The notes beneath the pieces were generated by a model. The model had not been told where the DNA came from. It saw nothing but the letters and a program-made list of their open reading frames with translations, and ran no database searches. From positions 1,178,001-1,242,000 of the forward strand of contig NZ_CP045293.1 in the NCBI RefSeq assembly GCF_009363075.1: 64,000 nt of DNA. Reading direction: 5' to 3'. Below, piece by piece: positions 27,667 to 35,516 of the stretch. Each line of letters begins with the position of its first letter. Within the stretch, counting starts at the first letter, position 1. The position numbers were made by a program, and so were the translations under genes. The DNA comes from Paenibacillus guangzhouensis (GTDB taxonomy: Bacteria > Bacillota > Bacilli > Paenibacillales > Paenibacillaceae).

Positions 27667-28104
27667 ATGGATGTGTGGGTTGTCTGGTTGATCATCGCAG
27701 GGATATTGCTTATTGCTGAAATGATGTCTTTCACGTTTTACATGTTATGGCTCGCGATCGGTGCGCTGGCTGGTCTGGTTGTTGCATTGGTCGTGCCAGA
27801 ATCATCGCTATTATTTCAAGTCATTGTTGCTGCTGCGGTCGCTGTTCTACTTACAATCTTCACGAAGCCTCTGACCCACAAACTTCGCAAATCTCGTGGT
27901 TTTCAAGATGCTGTGGATCAATTGATAGGGAAGAAAGGAATCGTGACGGAGCCAATTGAGCACGGTCAGATGGGGATTGTCAGAGTGGATAGTGAATACT
28001 GGAGCGCAACCGCGAGCGCGACGCTGAAGCGGGATGCAGAAGTTAGAGTGCTGCGCCGAAGCAGTACTATTCTAGAAGTTGAACCTTGGGGAGGCGATTC
28101 GTAA
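27667..28104 (+). CDS. NfeD-family membrane protein
   Basis: A 145-residue short NfeD protein: three hydrophobic helices in the first 75 residues (VWLIIAGILLIAEMM, MLWLAIGALAGLVVALV, VIVAAAVAVLLTIF) followed by a soluble OB-fold with GKKGIVTEPIEHGQMGIVRV. NfeD proteins are encoded next to SPFH proteins and help organise membrane microdomains; the next gene is such an SPFH protein, 1 base away. The ATG at 27667 is preferred, with GGGAG 10 bases upstream; an in-frame ATG at 27643 lacks a ribosome binding site. Confidence 0.85.
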   Translation: MDVWVVWLIIAGILLIAEMMSFTFYMLWLAIGALAGLVVALVVPESSLLFQVIVAAAVAVLLTIFTKPLTHKLRKSRGFQDAVDQLIGKKGIVTEPIEHGQMGIVRVDSEYWSATASATLKRDAEVRVLRRSSTILEVEPWGGDS

Positions 28105-28105
28105 T

Positions 28106-29038
28106 ATGGAGTGGATCATTACCGTTGTTATCCTGGTGGTCGTCGTTGTCTTTATCGCACTTACAGTAAAGATTGTGCCGCAGCAGCGTGTGGGTGTCGT
28201 GGAACGACTTGGTAAATTCAACCGATTACTAACACCAGGGATCAATATCCTCATTCCGATTATCGATCATGTTCGGACGTATCACGATTTACGTATTCAA
28301 CAAGCGAATGTTCCGCCGCAGACGGTCATCACGAAGGACAATGTGCAGGTGCAGATCGACACCATTATTTTCTACCAAGTGGTTGGACCTGAGCATGCGA
28401 CATACGGTATTTCTGATTATGTCTATGGTGTACGCAATATTACAACAGCGACCATGCGTCAAATTATAGGGAAGCTGGAGCTCGATGAGACGTTATCAGG
28501 CCGGGAGAAAATATCGACAGAAATCCGTATTGCGCTTGATGAAGCGACGGAAAAGTGGGGCGTCCGCATTGAACGTGTTGAAGTGATTGACATTAAGCCG
28601 CCGCTCGATATTCAAGAGTCAATGGATAAGCAGATGAAGGCGGAGCGGAATAAACGCGCGATCGTGCTAGAGGCTGAAGCTGCGAAGCAGGATATGATTC
28701 TTCGTGCTGAAGGGGATAAGCAGAGTAAGATCTTAAAGGCCGAAGGGGATAAAGAAGCGCGCATACGCGAAGCAGAAGGCTTAAGACAGGCGCAAGAACT
28801 CGAAGCACAGGGTCGTGCCAAAGCGATCCAAGCCGTGGCGGAAGCGGAAAAGACAAGGATTGAGCTGATTGCTTCATCGGGCCTGAATGAGAACATCCTT
28901 GCCTACCGCTCGTTCGAAGCGCTCACAGACGTTGCGAATGGAACGGCGAATAAAGTGTTCATCCCAACAAGTGCTGTGGAGAGTCTCGGCAGTATCGGTG
29001 CAATCGGTGAGGTGTTCCGAGCGAAGAAATCCGAATAG
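28106..29038 (+). CDS. SPFH/stomatin-like (QmcA type) membrane protein
   Basis: A 310-residue band-7 protein: one N-terminal membrane helix (about 3-22), the SPFH domain (VPQQRVGVVERLGKFNRLL, PPQTVITKDNVQVQIDTIIF), then a long helical region rich in Ala, Glu and Lys with EAEAAKQDMILRAEGDKQSK repeats. Such proteins oligomerise in the membrane as scaffolds or regulate FtsH-type proteases. GGGGAGG at 28088-28094 sets the ATG at 28106; the in-frame TTG at 28079 lies in the nfeD end. It forms a two-gene operon with nfeD. Confidence 0.88.
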   Translation: MEWIITVVILVVVVVFIALTVKIVPQQRVGVVERLGKFNRLLTPGINILIPIIDHVRTYHDLRIQQANVPPQTVITKDNVQVQIDTIIFYQVVGPEHATYGISDYVYGVRNITTATMRQIIGKLELDETLSGREKISTEIRIALDEATEKWGVRIERVEVIDIKPPLDIQESMDKQMKAERNKRAIVLEAEAAKQDMILRAEGDKQSKILKAEGDKEARIREAEGLRQAQELEAQGRAKAIQAVAEAEKTRIELIASSGLNENILAYRSFEALTDVANGTANKVFIPTSAVESLGSIGAIGEVFRAKKSE

Positions 29039-29115
29039 AAGCTGGAAATCGAAGAAAGATAAGCTAAGCGAATATGCGAGGCTTATTTTTTTTGTGATAC
29101 AATAGAACGAATGAT

Positions 29116-29138
29116 TGACAAATGATTTTAATATGTCA
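29116..29138 (+). promoter_or_regulatory. Dyad overlapping the NAD-salvage operon promoter
   Basis: TGACAAAT (29116-29123) and ATATGTCA (29131-29138) form an inverted repeat with 7 of 8 pairs matching and a 7-base centre. It overlaps TTGACA (29115-29120) and abuts a CATAAT (29137-29142), 16 bases apart, so a bound repressor would block the promoter. It is a candidate operator for the NrtR-like protein just downstream. Confidence 0.5.
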
Positions 29139-29182
29139 TAATAATAATATCAAAAATACAATAATAAATCGGGGCGAGATCG

Positions 29183-29953
29183 ATGGATTCGACACAGAAC
29201 CAGCCATATAATGTGGGGAAATATCGGACACCAGATGGTGCTCCGGCAGATATCGTGATATTTACGATTACACGGACAGAGAAGCAGACAGCCAAGAAGT
29301 CATTGCCCTATCGAGAATTGATGGTATTACTTATCCGGCGCAAGCGTTGGCCATTTGCAGGAAGCTGGGCTTTACCCGGCGGCTTTGGCCGCGAATCCGA
29401 GACTTTATTTGACACGGCACGGCGCGAATTGATGGAAGAGACCGGCGTAGCGGACGTCCATTTGGATTACTTAAATGTCTACAGTAAGCCAGGGCGCGAT
29501 CCACGGGGATGGATGATCTCCCATGCGTTCTTCGCACTCGTCAATGAGAAGTGGCTTGAGAAGCGTAAAGCTGAGGACGACGCCGAAGATGTGAAATTAT
29601 TCACGGTATCGGAAGCGTTGAACGAGTTGGAGTTAGCTTTTGACCACCGTGAAATTATAGCAGATGCGTACCGCAAAATTCAACAACAGATGCTCGTAAC
29701 GACGATCGCGAAGGAATTTTTGCCTGAATTGTTTACATTGAGCGAGCTGTATCAAGTGATTCAGACTGTTGTACCGGATTTCAAGGAGACGAATTTTATT
29801 CGCAAAATAACTTCCACGCAGAGTCGCAAAGGAATTATTCAAGTCGCATGTGATGAATCAGGCGAAAAGCTGTATTCGAATCAATATTCTCAGCGGCCTG
29901 CACAGTTATATCGATTCACAGATTATGTACCGGAAGTGTCGATCTATACATAA
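29183..29953 (+). CDS. NrtR-like Nudix-domain regulator of NAD metabolism
   Basis: A 256-residue protein with an N-terminal Nudix domain and a C-terminal winged-helix region, the NrtR layout. The Nudix box is complete from GFGRESE to RELMEETGV (about residues 74-96), so ADP-ribose hydrolysis is possible; many NrtR repressors have a degenerate box. The C-terminal segment FTLSELYQVIQTVVPDF followed by TNFIRKI is the DNA-binding part of the family. It heads an operon with nicotinamidase and nicotinate phosphoribosyltransferase, which supports control of NAD salvage. A plain ADP-ribose pyrophosphatase is the alternative. Confidence 0.82.
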   Translation: MDSTQNQPYNVGKYRTPDGAPADIVIFTITRTEKQTAKKSLPYRELMVLLIRRKRWPFAGSWALPGGFGRESETLFDTARRELMEETGVADVHLDYLNVYSKPGRDPRGWMISHAFFALVNEKWLEKRKAEDDAEDVKLFTVSEALNELELAFDHREIIADAYRKIQQQMLVTTIAKEFLPELFTLSELYQVIQTVVPDFKETNFIRKITSTQSRKGIIQVACDESGEKLYSNQYSQRPAQLYRFTDYVPEVSIYT

Positions 29954-29974
29954 TGCCAAGAGGAGTGATGAAGT

Positions 29975-30508
29975 ATGGAAGCACTGATTGTCATTGATTA
30001 TACGATTGATTTTGTGAATGGACAATTACCCGTAGGGGAGCCTGCCGTCGCGATTGAACCTCGAATTCTATCCCTCACCGAAGAGTTCGCTGATCGAGGA
30101 GATTTCGTCGTGATGGCCGTAGATTTACATGATGAACAGGATGTGAACCATCCGGAACACAAACTGTTCCCGCCCCATAACATACGGGGCACGGAAGGTC
30201 GTCATTTATACGGCGGTCTGCAAGCTTTGTATCAATCGCGGCAAGATGAGATCTATTGGATGGATAAAACGCGCTATAGCGCCTTCTGCGGTACGGATTT
30301 AGAGCTTCAATTACGTACAAGAGGCATCGAAGAGCTCCATCTGGTCGGTGTATGTACAGATATTTGCGTCTTGCATACCGCAGTTGATGCTTACAATAAA
30401 GGATTTCGAATCATCGTCCATCAAGACGCCGTTGCGAGCTTTAATGCACAAGGTCATGAATGGGCGTTAGGACATTTTGCTAACACTTTAGGAGCACAGG
30501 TCGTATGA
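29975..30508 (+). CDS. Nicotinamidase (isochorismatase family)
   Basis: A 177-residue cysteine hydrolase converting nicotinamide to nicotinate. The triad is visible: Asp8 in ALIVIDYT, Lys near 97 in WMDKTRYSAF and Cys near 131 in GVCTDICVLHT. The metal-binding DLHDEQD segment near residue 51 also fits nicotinamidase rather than other isochorismatase relatives. AGAGGAGTG precedes the ATG. It feeds nicotinate to the phosphoribosyltransferase encoded 30 bases downstream, so the pair recycles nicotinamide through the Preiss-Handler route. Confidence 0.88.
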   Translation: MEALIVIDYTIDFVNGQLPVGEPAVAIEPRILSLTEEFADRGDFVVMAVDLHDEQDVNHPEHKLFPPHNIRGTEGRHLYGGLQALYQSRQDEIYWMDKTRYSAFCGTDLELQLRTRGIEELHLVGVCTDICVLHTAVDAYNKGFRIIVHQDAVASFNAQGHEWALGHFANTLGAQVV

Positions 30509-30538
30509 GCAACGTGCACATGAGGAGATGAACAGAAT

Positions 30539-31990
30539 ATGAACGCTGAAGCGATGGCTCTGCATACCGATAAATACCAAATTAATATGATGTACGCCCA
30601 TTGGGTGAACGGCACACATAACCAAATGGCCGTATTCGATGCATACTTCCGTAAGCTTCCTTTTGGCAATGGTTTTGCCGTATTTGCAGGACTGGAACGA
30701 ATCGTTGATTATATTAAACAACTTCACTTCGATGAAGATGCGATTCAATACTTGGCTGAACAAGAAGAGCAGTATGACCCGCGATTCTTGGAGGAACTTC
30801 GTCAGCTGCGGTTCACAGGCAACTTGCATGCTGTCAAAGAAGGGACGCTCGTATTTCCGAATGAACCGCTTATTCGCGTCGAAGCTCGATTGTTCGAAGC
30901 ACAATTAATCGAGACGGCAATGCTGAATTTCATGAACTTCCAGACGTTGATTGCGACGAAGGCCGCAAGAATTCGACAAGTCGTCGGCAAAGACATCTTG
31001 CTGGAATTCGGAACGCGGAGAGCGCAAGAAGCAGACGCTGCCGTATGGGGGGCGCGCGCAGCATTTATTGGCGGATTCGACGCAACTTCGAACATGCTCG
31101 CAGGGCAACAATTCGGCATTCCCACCAAAGGAACGCATGCCCACGCGTGGGTTCAGAGCTTCGATACCGAAGAAGAAGCGTTCGAGAAATTTGCGCAGGC
31201 GCTGCCAAATCAAGTCAGTCTGCTCGTGGATACGTATGATACGCTGAAAAGCGGCGTTCCACATGCGATCGAACTCGGGAAGAAATTAGCGCAAAAGGGA
31301 AAACGACTGCAATCCATTCGACTGGATAGCGGCGATATTGCCTATCTTTCGATTCATGCACGGGAGATGCTCGATGAAGCGGGATTAACCGAGGTTAAAA
31401 TCGTCGCGTCGAATGATCTGGATGAGAACACGATTTCGGATCTGAAAGCGCAAGGCGCGAAAGTCGACATTTGGGGAGTCGGGACACAGCTGATTACAGC
31501 AGCTGACCAGCCGGCGCTCGGTGGCGTATACAAAATTGTAGCGCTAGAGCGTGATGGTGAATACCATCCGACAATCAAAATTTCCGGGAATCCGGAGAAA
31601 GTGACAACCCCGGGTAAAAAGGATGTCTATCGCATCATTGACCCGAATCGCGGCAAAGCGCTTGCAGATTACATCTGTTTAAGTGAAGAAGATGAAGTAC
31701 AACAAGGGGCGCGGATTAAGCTATTTGATCCATTGCATCCTTATCTGCATCGTCATGTTCAGGATTATGAGACGCAGGTGATGTTAACGCCAATCTTCGT
31801 GGCAGGTGAACAGGTTTATGAGTTGCCGAGTCTGGGAGAGATTCGTGCATATCATAAAGATCAGCTTCAGCTATTCTGGCCTCAGTATCTACGGAAGATG
31901 AACCCGCATGTCTATCATGTAGATTTAAGTCTAGCCACGTGGGAGATGAAACGGAAGCTGCTTGAGGAGCATATGCAGGAATTGAATTAA
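30539..31990 (+). CDS. pncB: Nicotinate phosphoribosyltransferase
   Basis: A 483-residue enzyme joining nicotinate and PRPP to nicotinate mononucleotide, with ATP use. Family blocks are clear: HTDKYQINMMYAHW at the start, EFGTRRAQEADAAVWGARAA near residue 160 and the IRLDSGDIAYLS strand near 262, followed by SNDLDENTI. Length is that of the bacterial PncB subgroup in Firmicutes. GAGGAGATG precedes the ATG. It is the last gene of the regulator-nicotinamidase-pncB operon, closed by a hairpin terminator. Confidence 0.92.
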   Translation: MNAEAMALHTDKYQINMMYAHWVNGTHNQMAVFDAYFRKLPFGNGFAVFAGLERIVDYIKQLHFDEDAIQYLAEQEEQYDPRFLEELRQLRFTGNLHAVKEGTLVFPNEPLIRVEARLFEAQLIETAMLNFMNFQTLIATKAARIRQVVGKDILLEFGTRRAQEADAAVWGARAAFIGGFDATSNMLAGQQFGIPTKGTHAHAWVQSFDTEEEAFEKFAQALPNQVSLLVDTYDTLKSGVPHAIELGKKLAQKGKRLQSIRLDSGDIAYLSIHAREMLDEAGLTEVKIVASNDLDENTISDLKAQGAKVDIWGVGTQLITAADQPALGGVYKIVALERDGEYHPTIKISGNPEKVTTPGKKDVYRIIDPNRGKALADYICLSEEDEVQQGARIKLFDPLHPYLHRHVQDYETQVMLTPIFVAGEQVYELPSLGEIRAYHKDQLQLFWPQYLRKMNPHVYHVDLSLATWEMKRKLLEEHMQELN

Positions 31991-32002
31991 TTCGGTGTCA
32001 CC

Positions 32003-32047
32003 AAAATACCACCTACTCGTTGTGACGACGAGAGGGTGGTATTTTTC
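32003..32047 (+). terminator. Intrinsic terminator after pncB
   Basis: AAAATACCACC (32003-32013) pairs with GGTGGTATTTT (32035-32045), with a partial CTCGT/ACGAG inner stem, followed by T. Confidence 0.82.
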
Positions 32048-32153
32048 ATAATAAATATAGGGAACCCTTTTCTATTTTTCTATGGACCAATATTTCCCAT
32101 TCAGATAAAATTGAGAGCGTATTACATTTCTGAAGGTAGAAAGGATCGTTCTC

Positions 32154-32825
32154 GTGAATTGTTTTTATCATGCTGAAAGTGAGGCATCGGTTCAATGTCA
32201 TCAATGTCATCTTCATCTCTGTGACAAATGCCATGATGCAGAATATCCGGGCCGCTGCTATTCCTGTGCATTACAATATCGCAATGGTTCGATTCAACTT
32301 GAGGGTGAGGCGCGTCATGAAAATAGGGCAGGAATCTTTCGGAAAATAATAGGTTGGTATGAAATGGTTGGCGGGATCGTTGGGATCATGATAACATTTG
32401 GGCTTTTGTTGCGTATAAACTTGCTCAATAATCTCGTCCTGACGATGATTTTCTCGATCTTTGTTGCGTTATTTCTTATGTCGTGTCTCGCTGGATACCT
32501 GCTCTTACAAGATAAGAAGAGCGGCTATTACTTATCTTTAATCGTTCAAGCGATTCAATTTCCTCAGTTTGTAGTTCAAGGGGTTGCCTATACTTTTATC
32601 GCTGGATCTCAATTCACAATCCAATGGATGCATGGTTTAAATACAGCGTTTAATGCAAAGTTTGGCTTATTTAGTGAGTTTAACTTCTTTATTCAATCTG
32701 GTTATCCGATTACGCTTATAGGGATTAACTTCGTGCCAATCGTAATCATTTATGTTCTCATCAAGCAAATGAAGCAGCGAACGAAAAATGTCAGAAGTGA
32801 TGTAACCTCTGAGGTGACGTTATGA
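32154..32825 (+). CDS. B-box-type zinc-binding membrane protein, function unknown
   Basis: A 223-residue protein that I cannot assign to a pathway. Residues 3-38 look like a B-box zinc finger: Cys3, His6, Cys15, Cys18, Cys23, Cys26/His27, Cys35 and Cys38. The rest has about four hydrophobic helices (near 66-90, 95-122, 130-152 and 185-208) and a basic C-terminal tail. The GTG start at 32154 follows AGAAAGGAT. The acetyltransferase gene overlaps its end by 4 bases, so the two are co-translated. The zinc domain would face the cytoplasm if the first helix enters from inside. Confidence 0.7.
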   Translation: MNCFYHAESEASVQCHQCHLHLCDKCHDAEYPGRCYSCALQYRNGSIQLEGEARHENRAGIFRKIIGWYEMVGGIVGIMITFGLLLRINLLNNLVLTMIFSIFVALFLMSCLAGYLLLQDKKSGYYLSLIVQAIQFPQFVVQGVAYTFIAGSQFTIQWMHGLNTAFNAKFGLFSEFNFFIQSGYPITLIGINFVPIVIIYVLIKQMKQRTKNVRSDVTSEVTL

Positions 32826-33328
32826 TTCCCAAGATGAATCTCGAGATTCGCAAGGCCACAATCGATGAGTGTGAGACCATCTTTGATCTATGGATCGGCT
32901 CTGCGAGATGGCTTCAATCCAAAGGCATCGACCAATGGAATCCGAGTCATTTCAAAATCGATCAAGTGCGGGACTGCTTTGAGCAGGGATACGAGTTGTT
33001 TCTCGCAAGGTGGAGGGATGAAGTAGTAGGCACCTGCATGATCTGTTGGTCGGATGCGTTCATTTGGAAGGAGCTGGACCATGATGATGCAGGTTATATC
33101 CATCGATTTGCGGTCAGTAGACGTCATGTGGGATTAGCCATTGGTCGTCAATTACTACAATGGGCTGAAGATTACATCCGAAGTCAAGGCAAGCACGTGG
33201 TTCGACTGGATTGCATGACGGACAATCCTAGGCTCAATCAATATTATCAGTCCTGTGGCTACGAATTTGTAAGGGTATTTCACTGGGATAATGGTTGGCG
33301 TGCGAATTTGTATGAGAAAAAACCATGA
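32822..33328 (+). CDS. GNAT-family N-acetyltransferase
   Basis: A 168-residue GNAT protein. The acetyl-CoA binding core is YIHRFAVSRRHVGLAIGRQLLQWAEDY near residues 98-122, in which the usual R/Q-x-x-G-x-G/A loop is RRHVGLAIG, and the terminal strand carries LDCMTDNPRLNQYYQSCGYE. The substrate is unknown. It starts with ATG at 32822, overlapping the stop of the preceding membrane protein; a second ATG at 32834 is possible. It resembles the small-molecule acetyltransferases often annotated only as GNAT. Confidence 0.82.
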   Translation: MIPKMNLEIRKATIDECETIFDLWIGSARWLQSKGIDQWNPSHFKIDQVRDCFEQGYELFLARWRDEVVGTCMICWSDAFIWKELDHDDAGYIHRFAVSRRHVGLAIGRQLLQWAEDYIRSQGKHVVRLDCMTDNPRLNQYYQSCGYEFVRVFHWDNGWRANLYEKKP

Positions 33329-33389
33329 TGTAGACTAGTTCAGTTGAAGTCAATAGCCCCTTCGAGTCATATGAATCCGAAGAACAGTC

Positions 33390-33398
33390 TGATATAAT
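33390..33398 (+). promoter_or_regulatory. Extended -10 promoter before the CopC-like gene
   Basis: TGATATAAT is a consensus extended -10 element 39 bases before the ATG. No clear -35 is seen, as is usual for this class. Confidence 0.5.
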
Positions 33399-33436
33399 GT
33401 TCGGGGTTCATAAATTAGCTTGAAGGAGTATCAGGA

Positions 33437-34069
33437 ATGAAAAAGTCAATGATATTTTGCATAGCACTCATCTTTACCTTGATCTTCCCAACGACGATTT
33501 TTGCCCATACGGGGTTAAAAGATTCTTCTCCTAGCAGTAAAGAGATCGTAACGACGGAATTGAAAGAAATTACGCTCAACTTCAAGACGACCATTGGTGA
33601 ACTAAGTTCCTTCGAGATTCTCGATGCGTCCAAGAAGAAAGTTGAGTCTTTAAAAATTTCTGTTCATGATAAATCTATGATTGGAACATTGCCAGAAGCG
33701 CTGCCGAATGGCGAATATACGGTGAATTGGAAAATTCTCGGTGAGGACGGTCATGTGGTGAAGAAGTCTTATTCGTTCACCGTGAAGTTGCCTGAAGCTG
33801 CGAAGCAAGAGGAGAATGCAGCAAAGCCAGAAGATACTAAGACACAGGAGACGAAGCCAGCAGACGAACAGTCTGAACAAGTTGTGACGGATACAGGAGA
33901 GGATCAATCGACATCCTCCGATACTTCGGTTACAGAACCTACGAAGGAGGAGAGCAAGGCAGTAGAAGAAACATCCACCTCTAACGTCTGGTTACCAGTC
34001 GGTATTGGAGTCGTGGTGATCATCTTACTCGCAATCTTCTTCCTGAATAAGAGAAAGAATCGCAAATAG
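33437..34069 (+). CDS. CopC-domain cell-surface protein with C-terminal anchor
   Basis: A 210-residue exported protein. A signal peptide (about 1-23, ending IFA) leaves His24 as the mature N-terminal residue, followed by a CopC fold with SSPSSKE near the start and GEDGHVVKKSYSFTV near residue 105. An N-terminal His plus Asp and His later are the ligands of the CopC copper site. Residues 125-178 are a Glu/Thr/Ser-rich linker, then comes one membrane helix (180-203) and a basic tail KRKNRK. No CopD or other copper gene is adjacent, so the copper role is inferred from the domain only. Confidence 0.8.
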   Translation: MKKSMIFCIALIFTLIFPTTIFAHTGLKDSSPSSKEIVTTELKEITLNFKTTIGELSSFEILDASKKKVESLKISVHDKSMIGTLPEALPNGEYTVNWKILGEDGHVVKKSYSFTVKLPEAAKQEENAAKPEDTKTQETKPADEQSEQVVTDTGEDQSTSSDTSVTEPTKEESKAVEETSTSNVWLPVGIGVVVIILLAIFFLNKRKNRK

Positions 34070-34074
34070 AATTG

Positions 34075-34116
34075 AAAAGACACATTCGTCGTTGTGACAG
34101 AATGTGTCTTTTTTGT
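34075..34116 (+). terminator. Bidirectional terminator between the CopC-like gene and thrC
   Basis: AAAAGACACATTC (34075-34087) pairs with GAATGTGTCTTTT (34100-34112), with an A-run and a T-run at either side. It can end both converging genes. Confidence 0.82.
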
Positions 34117-35373
34117 TCACGATGAGATCGCAGCGCGGTGTTGATATAAGTCGTCTAGCTTTCGAAGTGTTGAAGTATGACTTTGCGCTATAGCGTCTGT
34201 ATCCTTCAACAGGTGACCGGTCAGAATACAGACCACATGCTCACTGCGATCAATGACTTGCTGATCGATGAGTTGGCGAAGTCCCGCCATCGTGACGGCG
34301 GAAGCGGGTTCGCAGCCTAATCCCGAGGCATCGATGATCTTTTTCGCCTGCATGATCTCTTCATCACTGACGGCGGCCGTTACGCCTTGCAGCTGAGTCA
34401 GATAGCGGTAAGCTTTGCGCCAGCTCGGCGGATTCCCAATATTCAGGGCTGAAGCAATGGTAGAAGGTGATGGAACAGGTTCAAATTCCTTTGATGTTGT
34501 CCCTGCATGTTGGCGTTGTACGTATTGGTGAAAAGGACTAGCACCTTCTGCTTGTATAACTGCAATCCGTGGTAGACGATTAATTAAACCTACGTTGAAT
34601 AGGTCAAAGAGCCCTTTCCCAAGCGCGGTAGCATTGCTGAGTGCACCACCCGGCACGAGAATCCAATCCGGCATATGCCACTGTAATTGGTGGGCCATCT
34701 CGAAGATGATACTCTTCTGACCTTCGATTCGCAGGGGATTCACAGAATTGCATACATAATAACCGAGAGCATCAGCTTCTTGTTCTAAATATCGAATCCC
34801 GTCATCATATGTCCCGTCAAACGTATAGACATTTGATCCGTAAGCCAGCGTCTGAATCACCTTGTTCATGGAGACGGCATGGCTAGGAACGAAGACGTGG
34901 CTGTTCGCTCCAGCCCACGAGGCATACATGGCTAGCGAGGAGGACGTATTCCCTGTGGAGGCGCAGGCAAAATGTCGGTAACCCATGGATATTCCATGAG
35001 AGACAGCTATCGTCATCCCATTGTCCTTAAATGAACCGCTTGGGTTATGATTCTGGGCTTTGAATTGCAGCCGTTCCACTCCGGCATAGCTCTGTAGACG
35101 ATCATTCGCCGTATAGAGCGGGGTGTTTCCTTCCAATTTTGTTACAATGAACTCTTCTTCAATCCATGGTGCAATCAGTTCCTGGTATCGCCATACGCCA
35201 CTTGCGTAGACCGACATTCGGTCTGCTAAACGTTGTTCGAATCGCATTTTTAATGCATCGGCATCCAAATGCCTAAAGTCTTGTTGAACTTCCATTAAGC
35301 CACCGCAAGCGCATGGCGATGACAGATTTGTCGCTTGATTCATCTCTCTGCATTCAGAACAGATCATCCTCAT
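34117..35373 (-). CDS. thrC: Threonine synthase-like PLP enzyme
   Basis: A 418-residue fold-type II PLP enzyme. The Schiff-base lysine is Lys116 in NPSGSFKDNGM; the phosphate-binding stretch ASTGNTSSSLAMYA and a late GCEPASAVTMAGL segment match threonine synthase, which converts O-phosphohomoserine to threonine. Cys5, Cys8, Cys21 and Cys23 form a small zinc ribbon before the catalytic part, as in many ThrC proteins of this subgroup. It stands alone, without hom or thrB, and is transcribed away from a LysR gene; a paralogue with another substrate cannot be excluded. Confidence 0.8.
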   Translation of the reverse strand: MRMICSECREMNQATNLSSPCACGGLMEVQQDFRHLDADALKMRFEQRLADRMSVYASGVWRYQELIAPWIEEEFIVTKLEGNTPLYTANDRLQSYAGVERLQFKAQNHNPSGSFKDNGMTIAVSHGISMGYRHFACASTGNTSSSLAMYASWAGANSHVFVPSHAVSMNKVIQTLAYGSNVYTFDGTYDDGIRYLEQEADALGYYVCNSVNPLRIEGQKSIIFEMAHQLQWHMPDWILVPGGALSNATALGKGLFDLFNVGLINRLPRIAVIQAEGASPFHQYVQRQHAGTTSKEFEPVPSPSTIASALNIGNPPSWRKAYRYLTQLQGVTAAVSDEEIMQAKKIIDASGLGCEPASAVTMAGLRQLIDQQVIDRSEHVVCILTGHLLKDTDAIAQSHTSTLRKLDDLYQHRAAISS

Positions 35374-35420
35374 CTCGATCTTCTCCTTTGCAAACCTTCA
35401 TTGTTGGTTGCTTCCTTGTG

Positions 35421-35434
35421 TGTATAGCTATACA
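35421..35434. promoter_or_regulatory. Palindrome in the thrC/lysR divergent region
   Basis: TGTATAGCTATACA is a perfect 14-bp palindrome, 48 bases before the thrC start and 83 before the lysR ATG. LysR regulators usually bind such dyads in divergent promoters, so it is a good operator candidate. Confidence 0.5.
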
Positions 35435-35516
35435 ATAATTCTTGATAAATGATCACACAAATATATATAAGTGAAGAAATCATAAATTCCATTTATGAAT
35501 AAAAAGGGAGGTCATC

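Noticed and set aside
29130-29175. AATAAT-rich tract read as a short repeat array
   Set aside because: It is a simple A+T tract in a promoter region without unit length or spacers of a CRISPR or other ordered repeat.
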